From JALRLA01 sp046047755 (lineage in GTDB: Bacteria; Bacteroidota; Bacteroidia; NS11-12g; UBA955), in assembly GCA_046047755.1 (NCBI GenBank), contig JBJOHK010000117.1, positions 1 through 7,403 on the forward strand: a DNA stretch of 7,403 bases, written 5' to 3'. The notes beneath the pieces are model-generated. The model was not told the origin of the DNA. It saw only the letters and a program-made list of their open reading frames with translations, and ran no database searches. Position 1 is the first letter of the stretch, and every line of letters starts with the position of its first letter. The translations under genes were made by a program, and so were the position numbers. This document shows, one piece after another, positions 1 through 6,885 of this stretch.

Positions 1-663
1 ACCTCCATGATGCTCATGTACATTGGGCGAGTCAACCTAAAATATTTGGGCATTTTGGCGGGCATAGGCTTAAGCGCCATCACCATCATGGTCTTGTTTC
101 TGACCAATATTTCAGCCCAAACGGCCCGTGATTTGGGAGGCCGTATACCCACTTGGAAGAGCCGCATCGAGACTTTTTCAGGGAACAATTCCAACGCGGA
201 GAGTTCGTACCAGCAGATGCAGTCTAAAATAGCCGTGGCTACGGGGGGTGTTTTTGGCAAAGGCCCTGGACATTCCACCCAGCGTTATTATCTACCTCAC
301 CCCTACTCCGACTTTATTTATGCCATCATCGTGGAGGAATATGGACTCTTTGGCGGCCTGATCATACTCGGTTGCTTTTTGGTACTCCTGTACCGTTGCT
401 TGAAGCTTATGACTGCTTCGCCGCAAGCCTTTGGCGCCCTTACGGTAGTAGGCTTGGGTTTATCCATGTCCTTTCAAGCTTTTTTGAACATGGGAGTTGC
501 TGTGGGGGTATTGCCCGTAACAGGATTGACCATTCCTCTGGTATCTATGGGCGGAACTAGTTTGCTTTTCAACTCCTTGTCGTTTGGCATCATACTCGGC
601 ATTAGTCGACACATCCAAGAAGAAAAACGCAAGCAAGCCGAGGGGGCGGCTGCTGATGCCTAA
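1..663 (+). CDS. ftsW: FtsW, septal peptidoglycan glycosyltransferase (5' truncated by window)
   Basis: This is the C-terminal part of a SEDS-family protein, a polytopic inner-membrane enzyme that polymerises lipid II into glycan strands at the division septum together with its partner penicillin-binding protein FtsI. The frame is open from base 1, giving 220 visible residues; the family is usually near 380-400, so roughly 160-180 N-terminal residues lie outside the window. Visible family marks are the periplasmic-loop segment GKGPGHSTQRYYLPHPYSDF (about bases 259-318), followed by YAIIVEEYG, and the C-terminal block NMGVAVGVLPVTGLTIPLVS, then MGGTSLLFNSLSFGIILGIS. About four or five hydrophobic segments are evident, and the protein ends in a charged cytoplasmic tail (HIQEEKRKQ). 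Its stop overlaps the murG start by 8 bases. FtsW is preferred over RodA because of the dcw context; the call is very secure, only the 5' end is missing. Confidence 0.97.
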   Translation, partial: TSMMLMYIGRVNLKYLGILAGIGLSAITIMVLFLTNISAQTARDLGGRIPTWKSRIETFSGNNSNAESSYQQMQSKIAVATGGVFGKGPGHSTQRYYLPHPYSDFIYAIIVEEYGLFGGLIILGCFLVLLYRCLKLMTASPQAFGALTVVGLGLSMSFQAFLNMGVAVGVLPVTGLTIPLVSMGGTSLLFNSLSFGIILGISRHIQEEKRKQAEGAAADA

Positions 664-3151
664 ATTCATCGTCAGCGGGGGCGGAACCGGAGGGCACATA
701 TTCCCTGCCGTGGCCATTGCCAAAGAACTTCAGCGCCAATACCCAGGCAGCGAAATCCTGTTTGTAGGAGCCCAGGGTCGCATGGAGATGGAGAAAGTCC
801 CAGCTGAAGGATTCAAGATCATTGGCTTGCCCATTGAAGGCCTCAAACGCTCGCTGACTCCCCGCAACTTTATCGTTCTTGCCAAAGCGCTGTACAGCTT
901 AGTGCAAGCGCGTAAACTCCTCAAATCGTTCCAGCCCGACGCCGTCATTGGCACCGGCGGATACGCCTCTCTCCCCATTTGCCGAGCAGCCGCGGGGATG
1001 GGCATTCCTACCTTTTTGCAAGAGCAAAATGGCTTTGCCGGCCTAACCAACAAAACCGTGGGGCCAAAAGCCCGACACATCTTTACCGGCTTTCCAGACA
1101 TGGATCGCTTTTTTGCGCCCGGAACCTGGACCTTTACCGGAAACCCTGTTCGCGAAAACATCTTGCAGGCAGCCCGTCAAGGCAGCCAGCTCCGCTTAGA
1201 GGCCCTCAAGGCCTTTGGCCTCAGCCCCGATCGCCCCGTCTTGTTCGTCACGGGCGGTAGCTTGGGTGCTCGAAGCATCAACCAAGCCCTGCAGCAAAAC
1301 CTAGAACCCCTCAAAGAAGCCGGCGTTCAATTGATATGGCAAATGGGCAAAACCTACGCAGAGGAACACCTAGAAGAACTCAAGAAAAGCTGGAATATAC
1401 CCGGCTTTTACCTGTCGGCTTTTGTTTACAACATGGACCAGGCCTATCTGGCGGCCGATTTGGTCATCGGTCGCGCTGGTGCCTTATCGGTTTCTGAAAT
1501 CGCGGTCATGAACAAGGCCAGCATCTTGGTGCCATCCCCCAACGTAACCGACGATCACCAAACCCAAAACGCCAAACTTCTCAGCGAACATGGAGCCGCA
1601 CAGCTCGTGCTCGACTCAGATGCCCAAAAACACCTTGTACCCGAAGCGCTACGCCTCTTGGCAAAGCCTCAGAGCTTGTCCCAAATGCGCCAACGCCTGG
1701 AACCCTTGGCTCGCCCAGCGGCCACGCAAACCATCGCTTCCTCCATTTTGGAGAGCATAGGCTTGGCAAATCCAGCGCCCAAGAGGGTTTATTTTTTGGG
1801 AATAGGCGGCATTGGCATGAGCGCCATTGCTCGCTACTACGTTCAAACCGGATGGCAGGTAGCGGGTTACGACAAGACCCCTAGCCCTTTGACCGAGGCC
1901 TTGCAAGAAGAAGGCATGCACATTGGATATGCCGATAGCATCGAGAACATTCCAGACGATTTTCGAAAGCACCCCTCAGAGGTTCTCTGGGTCTTGACGC
2001 CGGCTGTTCCCCACAACCACCCCCAACGCCAATGGGTGGAAGAACAGGGCTACGAGTGGAAAAAACGCAGCGAGGTACTGGGCTTGCTTGCTCAAGACCA
2101 TTTTACCATCGCCATAGCTGGAACACATGGCAAAACCACCAGCAGCACCTTAGTGGCTCATTTGCTCAAAGAAAGCGGGGCGCCTGTTACTGCCTTTTTG
2201 GGTGGCCTATCCAGCAATTTTGGCAGCAATTACCTGCACACACAAGGTCAAGGTCCACGCCGGGTCGTATTGGAAGCCGATGAATTCGATCGAAGCTTTC
2301 ATCGCCTGAAGCCCGATTTGGCCTTGATCACGGCCATGGATCCCGATCACTTGGACATCTACGGCAGCCCAGAAGCTTTTCACCAGGCCTTTGTAGACTT
2401 TGCCCACAAACTGCGACAGGGCGGGCACCTGTTCCTTCAGGAACAATTGTCTGATCAAGGCATGACAGACTTGCCCCTTCTTCGATACGGCTTGAATTCA
2501 GCCGATTACCGAGCCGAGAACATCCAAGTCGAAGACGGAGAGTACCATTTTGATTTCGTGCATCCCAAGGGTCGCTGCCGCATGCACTGCGGATTACCCG
2601 GCCGACACAACGTAGAAAATGCTGTGGGCGCCTTAAGCATTTGTTGCCAGCTGGGCATAGACCCAGAAAGCTTACGGGAGGCATTGAGTCAATTCAAAGG
2701 AGCCAAACGTCGATTTGAACGACTGGTTTCAGGCCCTCGCTATGTCTTGATCGACGACTATGCCCATCATCCGCAGGAGTTGAATGCCTTCATCGCCTCG
2801 GTTCGCGAACTCTACCCTAATCGCAAATTGACCGGCATTTTCCAGCCGCACTTGTTCAGCCGTACCCGCGATTTTGCCCAAGGCTTTGCCCAAAGTTTAT
2901 CCAGCTTGGATGAACTCTGGCTTATGCCCATTTACCCGGCTCGCGAGCTACCAATGGAAGGCATTGACAGCCATTGGCTCAGAAGCCTTATGCCCGAGCA
3001 AGAAAAGGTTCAAGTCTTAGGCCCAGAAGCCATTTTGCAGAAGGCCTCGGAAGACAAACCCGAGCTTCTACTCATCATGGGCGCTGGCGACATTGACCGC
3101 CTTTGCCCTCCCCTCACCGAAATGTACCAACGCTTGAATTCACACGCATGA
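656..3151 (+). CDS. murG-murC: Bifunctional MurG-MurC fusion: lipid II-forming GlcNAc transferase plus UDP-MurNAc--L-alanine ligase
   Basis: One 831-residue frame holds two peptidoglycan precursor enzymes. Residues 1 to about 370 are MurG (GT28), which transfers GlcNAc from UDP-GlcNAc to lipid I at the inner face of the membrane. Its marks are the glycine loop GGGTGGH (8-14), GTGGY (99-103), EQNGFAGLTNK (from 123), GGSLGA (200-205), the donor-site segment GRAGALSVSE (272-281) and DDHQTQNA (299-306). Residues 376-831 are MurC, the ATP-dependent ligase adding L-Ala to UDP-MurNAc. Its marks are GIGGIGMSAIARY near its start, P-loop GTHGKTT (489-495, K493), EADE (540-543), DPDH (562-565), GRHNVEN (649-655), DDYAHHP (700-706) and FQPH (729-732). 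Each half has about its normal length. The start at 656 was chosen because MPKFIVSGGG is the usual MurG beginning; an in-frame ATG at 584 would add 24 unrelated residues inside ftsW. A purine-rich GAGGGGG at 640-646 could serve as a ribosome site. No stop separates the domains. A sequencing error hiding a stop cannot be excluded. Confidence 0.95.
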   Translation: MPKFIVSGGGTGGHIFPAVAIAKELQRQYPGSEILFVGAQGRMEMEKVPAEGFKIIGLPIEGLKRSLTPRNFIVLAKALYSLVQARKLLKSFQPDAVIGTGGYASLPICRAAAGMGIPTFLQEQNGFAGLTNKTVGPKARHIFTGFPDMDRFFAPGTWTFTGNPVRENILQAARQGSQLRLEALKAFGLSPDRPVLFVTGGSLGARSINQALQQNLEPLKEAGVQLIWQMGKTYAEEHLEELKKSWNIPGFYLSAFVYNMDQAYLAADLVIGRAGALSVSEIAVMNKASILVPSPNVTDDHQTQNAKLLSEHGAAQLVLDSDAQKHLVPEALRLLAKPQSLSQMRQRLEPLARPAATQTIASSILESIGLANPAPKRVYFLGIGGIGMSAIARYYVQTGWQVAGYDKTPSPLTEALQEEGMHIGYADSIENIPDDFRKHPSEVLWVLTPAVPHNHPQRQWVEEQGYEWKKRSEVLGLLAQDHFTIAIAGTHGKTTSSTLVAHLLKESGAPVTAFLGGLSSNFGSNYLHTQGQGPRRVVLEADEFDRSFHRLKPDLALITAMDPDHLDIYGSPEAFHQAFVDFAHKLRQGGHLFLQEQLSDQGMTDLPLLRYGLNSADYRAENIQVEDGEYHFDFVHPKGRCRMHCGLPGRHNVENAVGALSICCQLGIDPESLREALSQFKGAKRRFERLVSGPRYVLIDDYAHHPQELNAFIASVRELYPNRKLTGIFQPHLFSRTRDFAQGFAQSLSSLDELWLMPIYPARELPMEGIDSHWLRSLMPEQEKVQVLGPEAILQKASEDKPELLLIMGAGDIDRLCPPLTEMYQRLNSHA
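1745..1783 (+). other. MurG/MurC junction within the fused frame
   Basis: The last MurG helix (about AATQTIASSILESIGL) runs through a short segment, ANPAP, directly into the first beta strand of MurC, KRVYFLGIGGIG. K376 is encoded at 1781-1783. No stop codon, no ATG and no convincing ribosome site lies here. TTG codons at 1748 and 1763 are the only conceivable alternative starts nearby, and nothing marks them as used. The linker is about five to seven residues, much shorter than the flexible linkers common in multidomain enzymes. Confidence 0.85.
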
Positions 3152-3981
3152 AACTCAGTTTGAACCGCCGCCAATCCCTCTTGCTCCTCTTGATCCTTTT
3201 GATCTTCGGATTGGTCTTTGCCTGGACCAACAGCAATGGGCAGAGCAGCAACAAGCGCATCAAGCGCATAGAAATCAAGAACAAGGGTAACCGCGGATTC
3301 GTCTTCTATAGCCAAAAGGACATTACAGGCATCTTGGAGAAAACCGCAGGGAAGTTAACCGGTCGCAGCAGCAAAGCCGTTCAACTGCAGAAAATCGAAT
3401 ACGCCTTGATCGAACAGGCTGCCATCAAGACTGCCGATGCCTATGTCAACCTCAATGGGGTATTGACCGTAAAAATTCAGGAGCGGGAGCCTTTGCTATT
3501 GGTACGAAACCGAAAAGGCGAACAATTCTATGTGGATTCAGCCGGTATCGTTATGCCCGTTCGAGGCAAACACGCCGATTATGCGCTACCCGTAAACGGC
3601 CACATCAAAACGGGATTCAAAGCGGGAGCCATTACCCAAGAACCCTGCTTGAAAGATTTGATAAAAGTGGCCCAAGCCATGGGCGCCGATCCCTTCTGGG
3701 ACGCACAATTTGAACAAGGCTATGTCGATAACTATGGTCGCATAGTGTTGATTCCCCGCTTGGGAACGCATAGCATTGTTATAGGCACGGCCGAACAGCT
3801 CACTCAAAAGCTGGAAAACCTGCGTCTTTTCTACGAGAAAGGGCTGAAAACCGTAGGGTGGAACAAATACCGTACAGTTGACCTCAGCTACCAAAACCAA
3901 ATCGTAGGCAAGCCGCTTGATCCAGAAAGTGAACAGTTTCTGCTGCACCCTGTCCAAAATGATACACACTCTACGCCATAA
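3148..3981 (+). CDS. ftsQ: FtsQ/DivIB-type cell division protein
   Basis: FtsQ is a single-pass membrane protein that bridges early and late divisome components, binding FtsL/FtsB through its periplasmic part. The 277-residue protein has a short cytoplasmic start (MKLSLNRRQ), one membrane segment at about residues 10-26 (leucine- and isoleucine-rich, ending FAW), then a periplasmic region. RIKRIEIKNKGN (from 37) to about 120 resembles the POTRA domain. The segment VKIQEREPLLLVRN followed by FYVDSAGIVMPV is typical of FtsQ at the start of the beta domain. The start at 3148 was preferred over an in-frame ATG at 3103 because it forms an ATGA overlap with the murC stop and sits just before the membrane anchor. 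The sequence family diverges widely, so the name rests on topology, these motifs and its place between murC and ftsA. No Shine-Dalgarno is seen, so coupling to the upstream stop is likely. Confidence 0.93.
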   Translation: MKLSLNRRQSLLLLLILLIFGLVFAWTNSNGQSSNKRIKRIEIKNKGNRGFVFYSQKDITGILEKTAGKLTGRSSKAVQLQKIEYALIEQAAIKTADAYVNLNGVLTVKIQEREPLLLVRNRKGEQFYVDSAGIVMPVRGKHADYALPVNGHIKTGFKAGAITQEPCLKDLIKVAQAMGADPFWDAQFEQGYVDNYGRIVLIPRLGTHSIVIGTAEQLTQKLENLRLFYEKGLKTVGWNKYRTVDLSYQNQIVGKPLDPESEQFLLHPVQNDTHSTP

Positions 3982-3997
3982 TCCTCTATGACTCAAC
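3982..3997 (+). promoter_or_regulatory. ftsA translation start region, resembling that of ftsZ
   Basis: Only six bases separate the ftsQ stop from the ftsA ATG at 3988, and they read TCCTCT with no purine-rich Shine-Dalgarno. The block TCCTCTATGACTCAAC recurs almost unchanged at the ftsZ start (5368-5384). Whether this has a role in initiation is inference; part of the likeness comes from both proteins starting Met-Thr-Gln. Confidence 0.35.
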
Positions 3998-5361
3998 ACA
4001 ACTCTCAGATTATCGTCGGATTAGACATTGGAACCACCAAGGTTTGCGCCATCGTCGGTCAATTAGCCGAGAACGGAAAAATCAACGTTCTGGGCATGGG
4101 AAAAGCCCCCTCTCAAGGTGGAGTTTCTCGTGGCATGGTTGCCAATGTAAACAAAGCCGTGCAAGCCATTGAATTGGCCATTACCGAAGCTGTACGCCAA
4201 AGCCAAGTTTCGATCAAAACCGTTTTTGTAGGCATTGCTGGGCATCACATCAAAAGCTTGCAACACCGTGGCTCCTTGAGCCGCAAAATGTGGGACGAAG
4301 AAATTTCCCAGGCGGAGCTCGATACCCTCGAGTCTGAAATGGAAAATTTGGCGCTGTCGCCAGGATTGGAAATTCTTCACGTATTGCCCCAAGAATACCG
4401 CATCGACAATGAAGATGGAATCAAAGACCCTGTTGGGCGTGTGGGCGTACGCGTAGAATGCAATTACCACATCATCACCGGCGAAACTTCAGCGGCTAAA
4501 ACCATATTCATGGCCGTTCGCAGAGCCGGATTGGAAGTGGCTGATTTGATCGTAGAACCCGTTGCCTCTGCGGCCGCTGTGTTGAGCGAGCCTGAAATGG
4601 AAGCCGGTGTTGCTCTGGTCGATATCGGAGGCGGTACCACTGACGTCTGCATTTTTGAAGACGGTTTCATCCGTCATACCGCCATCATCCCCATTGCGGG
4701 TGATCGCATCACCAAAGATCTTCAAGAAGCCTTTGGTCTTTTGAAAGACCAAGCCGAAGTGGTCAAAACCCATTATGGGTCTTGCTACCCCACGGAGTCC
4801 ATGAAAAACGAAGTTGTGGTTGTACCCGGATTGCCCGGTCGTCAGCCTCGCGAGATATCCCTTTACGCCATTAGCCAAGTCATTCGCGCCCGCGTGGAAG
4901 ACATCATCTCCAAGGTAGATTTTGAAATCGAAGTCAGCGGCCAGCGCCAGCGCTTGGCTGGAGGTATTGTCCTTACGGGTGGAGGTTCCAGCATGAAGGA
5001 CGTGACTCAACTGTTCAATTACCAAATTGGACTCGAAGTGCACATTGGTCGTCCCGGCCAACACTTGGGTAAGGGCATGATAGAAGAAGTGCGCAACCCC
5101 ATGTATGCCACCGGTATTGGCTTGGTCATGAAAGGATTCGAACTGGCCGCCAAAACCCAACTCCAAATGTCCCAAAACGAGCCCTTGTCACAAACCACAG
5201 TGGGCCCTGAAGCATCAACCTTTATCGATGAAGACAACTCTGAACCCCTTCCCATCGATGCCAACCCCGGCAAACGTACCACCTGGATACAGGGAGTATT
5301 GAACTGGGGACATAGCATCAAAGAATGGGTCAACGAAGACTTCGACGATAAAATGAACTAA
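3988..5361 (+). CDS. ftsA: FtsA, actin-like membrane anchor of the Z ring
   Basis: FtsA is an actin-fold ATP-binding protein that tethers FtsZ filaments to the inner face of the membrane and recruits later divisome proteins. The 457-residue product has the actin-family signatures in order: phosphate-1 loop LDIGTTKVCA (D13, G15, T16-T17), the FtsA-specific 1C region at roughly 85-165, phosphate-2 motif DIGGGTTD (212-219) and the adenosine-site motif LTGGGSS (329-335). The segment after about residue 395 is low in conservation and acidic, and the protein ends in a probable amphipathic helix, TWIQGVLNWGHSIKEWVNED, with the hydrophobic and aromatic spacing expected of the FtsA membrane-targeting sequence. 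The length is within the range for this phylum. It lies 6 bases after ftsQ and 13 bases before ftsZ, the classic FtsA-FtsZ pairing. The start gives MTQHNSQIIVGLDIG, placing the first strand correctly. Confidence 0.98.
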   Translation: MTQHNSQIIVGLDIGTTKVCAIVGQLAENGKINVLGMGKAPSQGGVSRGMVANVNKAVQAIELAITEAVRQSQVSIKTVFVGIAGHHIKSLQHRGSLSRKMWDEEISQAELDTLESEMENLALSPGLEILHVLPQEYRIDNEDGIKDPVGRVGVRVECNYHIITGETSAAKTIFMAVRRAGLEVADLIVEPVASAAAVLSEPEMEAGVALVDIGGGTTDVCIFEDGFIRHTAIIPIAGDRITKDLQEAFGLLKDQAEVVKTHYGSCYPTESMKNEVVVVPGLPGRQPREISLYAISQVIRARVEDIISKVDFEIEVSGQRQRLAGGIVLTGGGSSMKDVTQLFNYQIGLEVHIGRPGQHLGKGMIEEVRNPMYATGIGLVMKGFELAAKTQLQMSQNEPLSQTTVGPEASTFIDEDNSEPLPIDANPGKRTTWIQGVLNWGHSIKEWVNEDFDDKMN

Positions 5362-5367
5362 AAAAAC

Positions 5368-5384
5368 TCCTGCTATGACACAAC
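5368..5384 (+). promoter_or_regulatory. ftsZ translation start region, resembling that of ftsA
   Basis: The 13-base ftsA-ftsZ gap is A-rich at its start and then reads CTCCTGCT before the ATG at 5375. No Shine-Dalgarno is present; CTCCT has the sense of the 16S rRNA anti-SD tail rather than its complement, so it cannot pair with it. TCCTGCTATGACACAAC matches the ftsA start block at 3982-3997 apart from one inserted base and one substitution. Confidence 0.35.
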
Positions 5385-6757
5385 CATTTGTACCTGCCGT
5401 AGACCGTTTCGAAGGCAATTTGATAAAAGTAATTGGTGTCGGTGGCGGCGGAAGCAACGCCGTCAACTACATGTACCAACACGGCATTGAAGGAGTAGAC
5501 TTTTTCGTCTGCAACACCGATGCCCAAGCCCTGAAATATAGCCCCGTCCCCAACCGCATTCAACTCGGCTTGGAATTGACCCAAGGCCTTGGCGCTGGCT
5601 CGCAACCCGAAATGGGCGAAAAGTCGGCCGTCGAGAGCATGGATGAAATTCGCCGCCTGCTGGAAGGGAATACCAAGATGGTCTTTATCACCGCCGGTAT
5701 GGGTGGTGGTACCGGAACCGGCGCCGCTCCCGTAATCGCCAAATTGGCCCAAGAGATGGGCATCTTGACGGTCGGAATCGTAACCATTCCCTTTGAAGAC
5801 GAAGGGCCACAGCGCATCAACCAAGCCAATGAAGGCGTGGAATCACTACGCCCTCACGTCGATGCTTTGCTTACCATTTGCAACGACCGCATCGTTGACA
5901 TGTACGGCGATTTGACCATCGGGCAAGCCTTCTCCAAGGCCGATGATATTCTGTGCACCGCCGCCAAAGGCATTGCCGAAATCATTACGCGCCCAGGACA
6001 AATCAATGTCGATTTCATGGATGTACTCACCGCCATGCGCAAAAGCGGACGCGCCATTTTGGGAACCGGTGTAGCCAGCGGCGAAAACCGCGCAGAGACG
6101 GCCGTTAAAATCGCCTTGGACAGCCCCTTGCTCGACAATGTTCGCATCAAAGGCGCCCAACACCTGTTGGTCAACTTCACCTATGGCGATCAAGAGCCCT
6201 TGATGAGCGAAACCCGAGCTGTCAAGCGCTACTTGCAAGAAGAAGCCGGACACTCGGCTCATTTGAAAATGGGCATTACCCAAGACGAATCGCTGGGCGA
6301 TCGCATATCCATTACCGTGATTGCGACTGGCTTTGAAAACCAGGCTCAACGCGAGTTGCCATTCAGCCATGCTCCTGCTCAAGCCGTTGCAGAAGTTCCT
6401 GTCGCTAAGGTGGAGGAAGTTCCTGTTGCGGCTGCCCCAACAAGTGCCCCAGCCGGCATGTTCCAACCTCGTGTGGTGGAAAGCCATGAACCCCTACCCA
6501 CGGAAGCCGCTCCACGGAGCCAAAACGGGTATGAAGGGCCTTATGGAAATAACATACCCAACCGCCGCAACGAACGAGAGAACCTCTTGGATAACGACCT
6601 AGACGTTCCCGCTTACTTGCGCAAAGGAGTGGTACTGGCCGCAGCCCCTGCCAGCGATGCCCGTGATGTTTCGCGCATCACCATTGGAGAAGAAAGCAGA
6701 GATGGACGCGATATGACGGTTCGTCCGAATCGCCATCTCCACGACAATGTAGACTAA
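5375..6757 (+). CDS. ftsZ: FtsZ, tubulin-like GTPase forming the Z ring
   Basis: FtsZ polymerises at midcell in a GTP-dependent way and organises septal wall synthesis. The 460-residue protein shows the nucleotide loop GVGGGGSNAVN (from 21), the tubulin signature GGGTGTGA (110-117) and the catalytic T7 loop NVDFMD (211-216, with N211, D213 and D216 present), so it should be an active GTPase. The globular part ends near residue 325 (SITVIATGFE). A linker of about 80 residues rich in Ala, Pro, Val and Glu follows, then the conserved tail peptide DLDVPAYLRKG (408-418), the usual docking site for FtsA and other partners. Unlike in most bacteria, the protein continues for 42 more residues and ends RPNRHLHDNVD; from memory, similar endings occur in Bacteroidota FtsZ. 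The start at 5375 gives the usual short N-terminal arm. It is the last gene of the cluster and is followed by a terminator. Confidence 0.99.
   Translation: MTQPFVPAVDRFEGNLIKVIGVGGGGSNAVNYMYQHGIEGVDFFVCNTDAQALKYSPVPNRIQLGLELTQGLGAGSQPEMGEKSAVESMDEIRRLLEGNTKMVFITAGMGGGTGTGAAPVIAKLAQEMGILTVGIVTIPFEDEGPQRINQANEGVESLRPHVDALLTICNDRIVDMYGDLTIGQAFSKADDILCTAAKGIAEIITRPGQINVDFMDVLTAMRKSGRAILGTGVASGENRAETAVKIALDSPLLDNVRIKGAQHLLVNFTYGDQEPLMSETRAVKRYLQEEAGHSAHLKMGITQDESLGDRISITVIATGFENQAQRELPFSHAPAQAVAEVPVAKVEEVPVAAAPTSAPAGMFQPRVVESHEPLPTEAAPRSQNGYEGPYGNNIPNRRNERENLLDNDLDVPAYLRKGVVLAAAPASDARDVSRITIGEESRDGRDMTVRPNRHLHDNVD
6392..6426 (+). repeat. Short direct repeat in the FtsZ linker
   Basis: GAAGTTCCTGT occurs at 6392-6402 and again at 6416-6426, a period of 24 bases or eight codons. 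It encodes EVPVAKVE followed by EVPVAA in the disordered linker. Such in-frame duplications are a simple way for linker length to change. Only two copies exist. Confidence 0.6.
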
Positions 6758-6885
6758 ATCACAAGTTTAGTAGTGTGTTTCATAGATGGGAAGGGCCTCC
6801 GTTAGGAGGCCTTTTCTGCTTTTATAACAACATGCTTGTCGCGGGTAGCAGCACCCTGAATCCTAGCCATCGATTCCTGCCCTAC
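6758..6885. other. Intergenic region between convergent ftsZ and glycosyltransferase genes
   Basis: This 128-base stretch separates two stops. It holds the terminator described separately. No promoter is expected between convergent genes and none was recognised; I see no RNA gene or credible small coding sequence. A frame opening at 6775 runs across the glycosyltransferase stop into its antisense strand and is judged spurious. Confidence 0.7.
6791..6823 (+). terminator. Rho-independent terminator of the dcw cluster
   Basis: A perfect 7-base GC-rich stem, GGCCTCC (6794-6800) with GGAGGCC (6805-6811), closes on the loop GTTA. It extends by one G-U and two A-T pairs at the base (6791-6793 with 6812-6814). 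TTTTCTGCTTTT follows at 6812-6823, a T-rich tract on the + strand. It sits 33 bases after the ftsZ stop, so it ends the cluster transcript. Read from the opposite strand the stem is followed by a C-containing tract rather than a T run, so it would be a poor terminator for the convergent gene. Confidence 0.88.

Noticed and set aside
23..49. Possible Bacteroidota-type promoter (TTG, 18 bases, TATTTG) near the window start
   Set aside because: It lies inside ftsW coding sequence, matches the -7 consensus only partly, and has no gene start a short distance downstream.
584..655. 24-residue N-terminal extension of MurG from the ATG at 584
   Set aside because: The residues are an out-of-frame reading of the ftsW 3' end, do not resemble MurG, and would create an 80-base overlap; ATG 656 starts exactly at the conserved MurG beginning.
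3103..3147. 15-residue N-terminal extension of FtsQ from the ATG at 3103
   Set aside because: It would be read within the conserved murC end; the ATGA overlap at 3148 and the membrane anchor right after it favour the shorter form.
4489..5175. 228-codon open frame on the minus strand across ftsA
   Set aside because: It lies wholly antisense to a well-supported ftsA and shows no recognisable domain; open antisense frames are common opposite genes with this codon bias.
5846..6487. 213-codon open frame on the minus strand across ftsZ
   Set aside because: It is entirely antisense to ftsZ, has no family motif or start context, and is explained by the codon composition of ftsZ.
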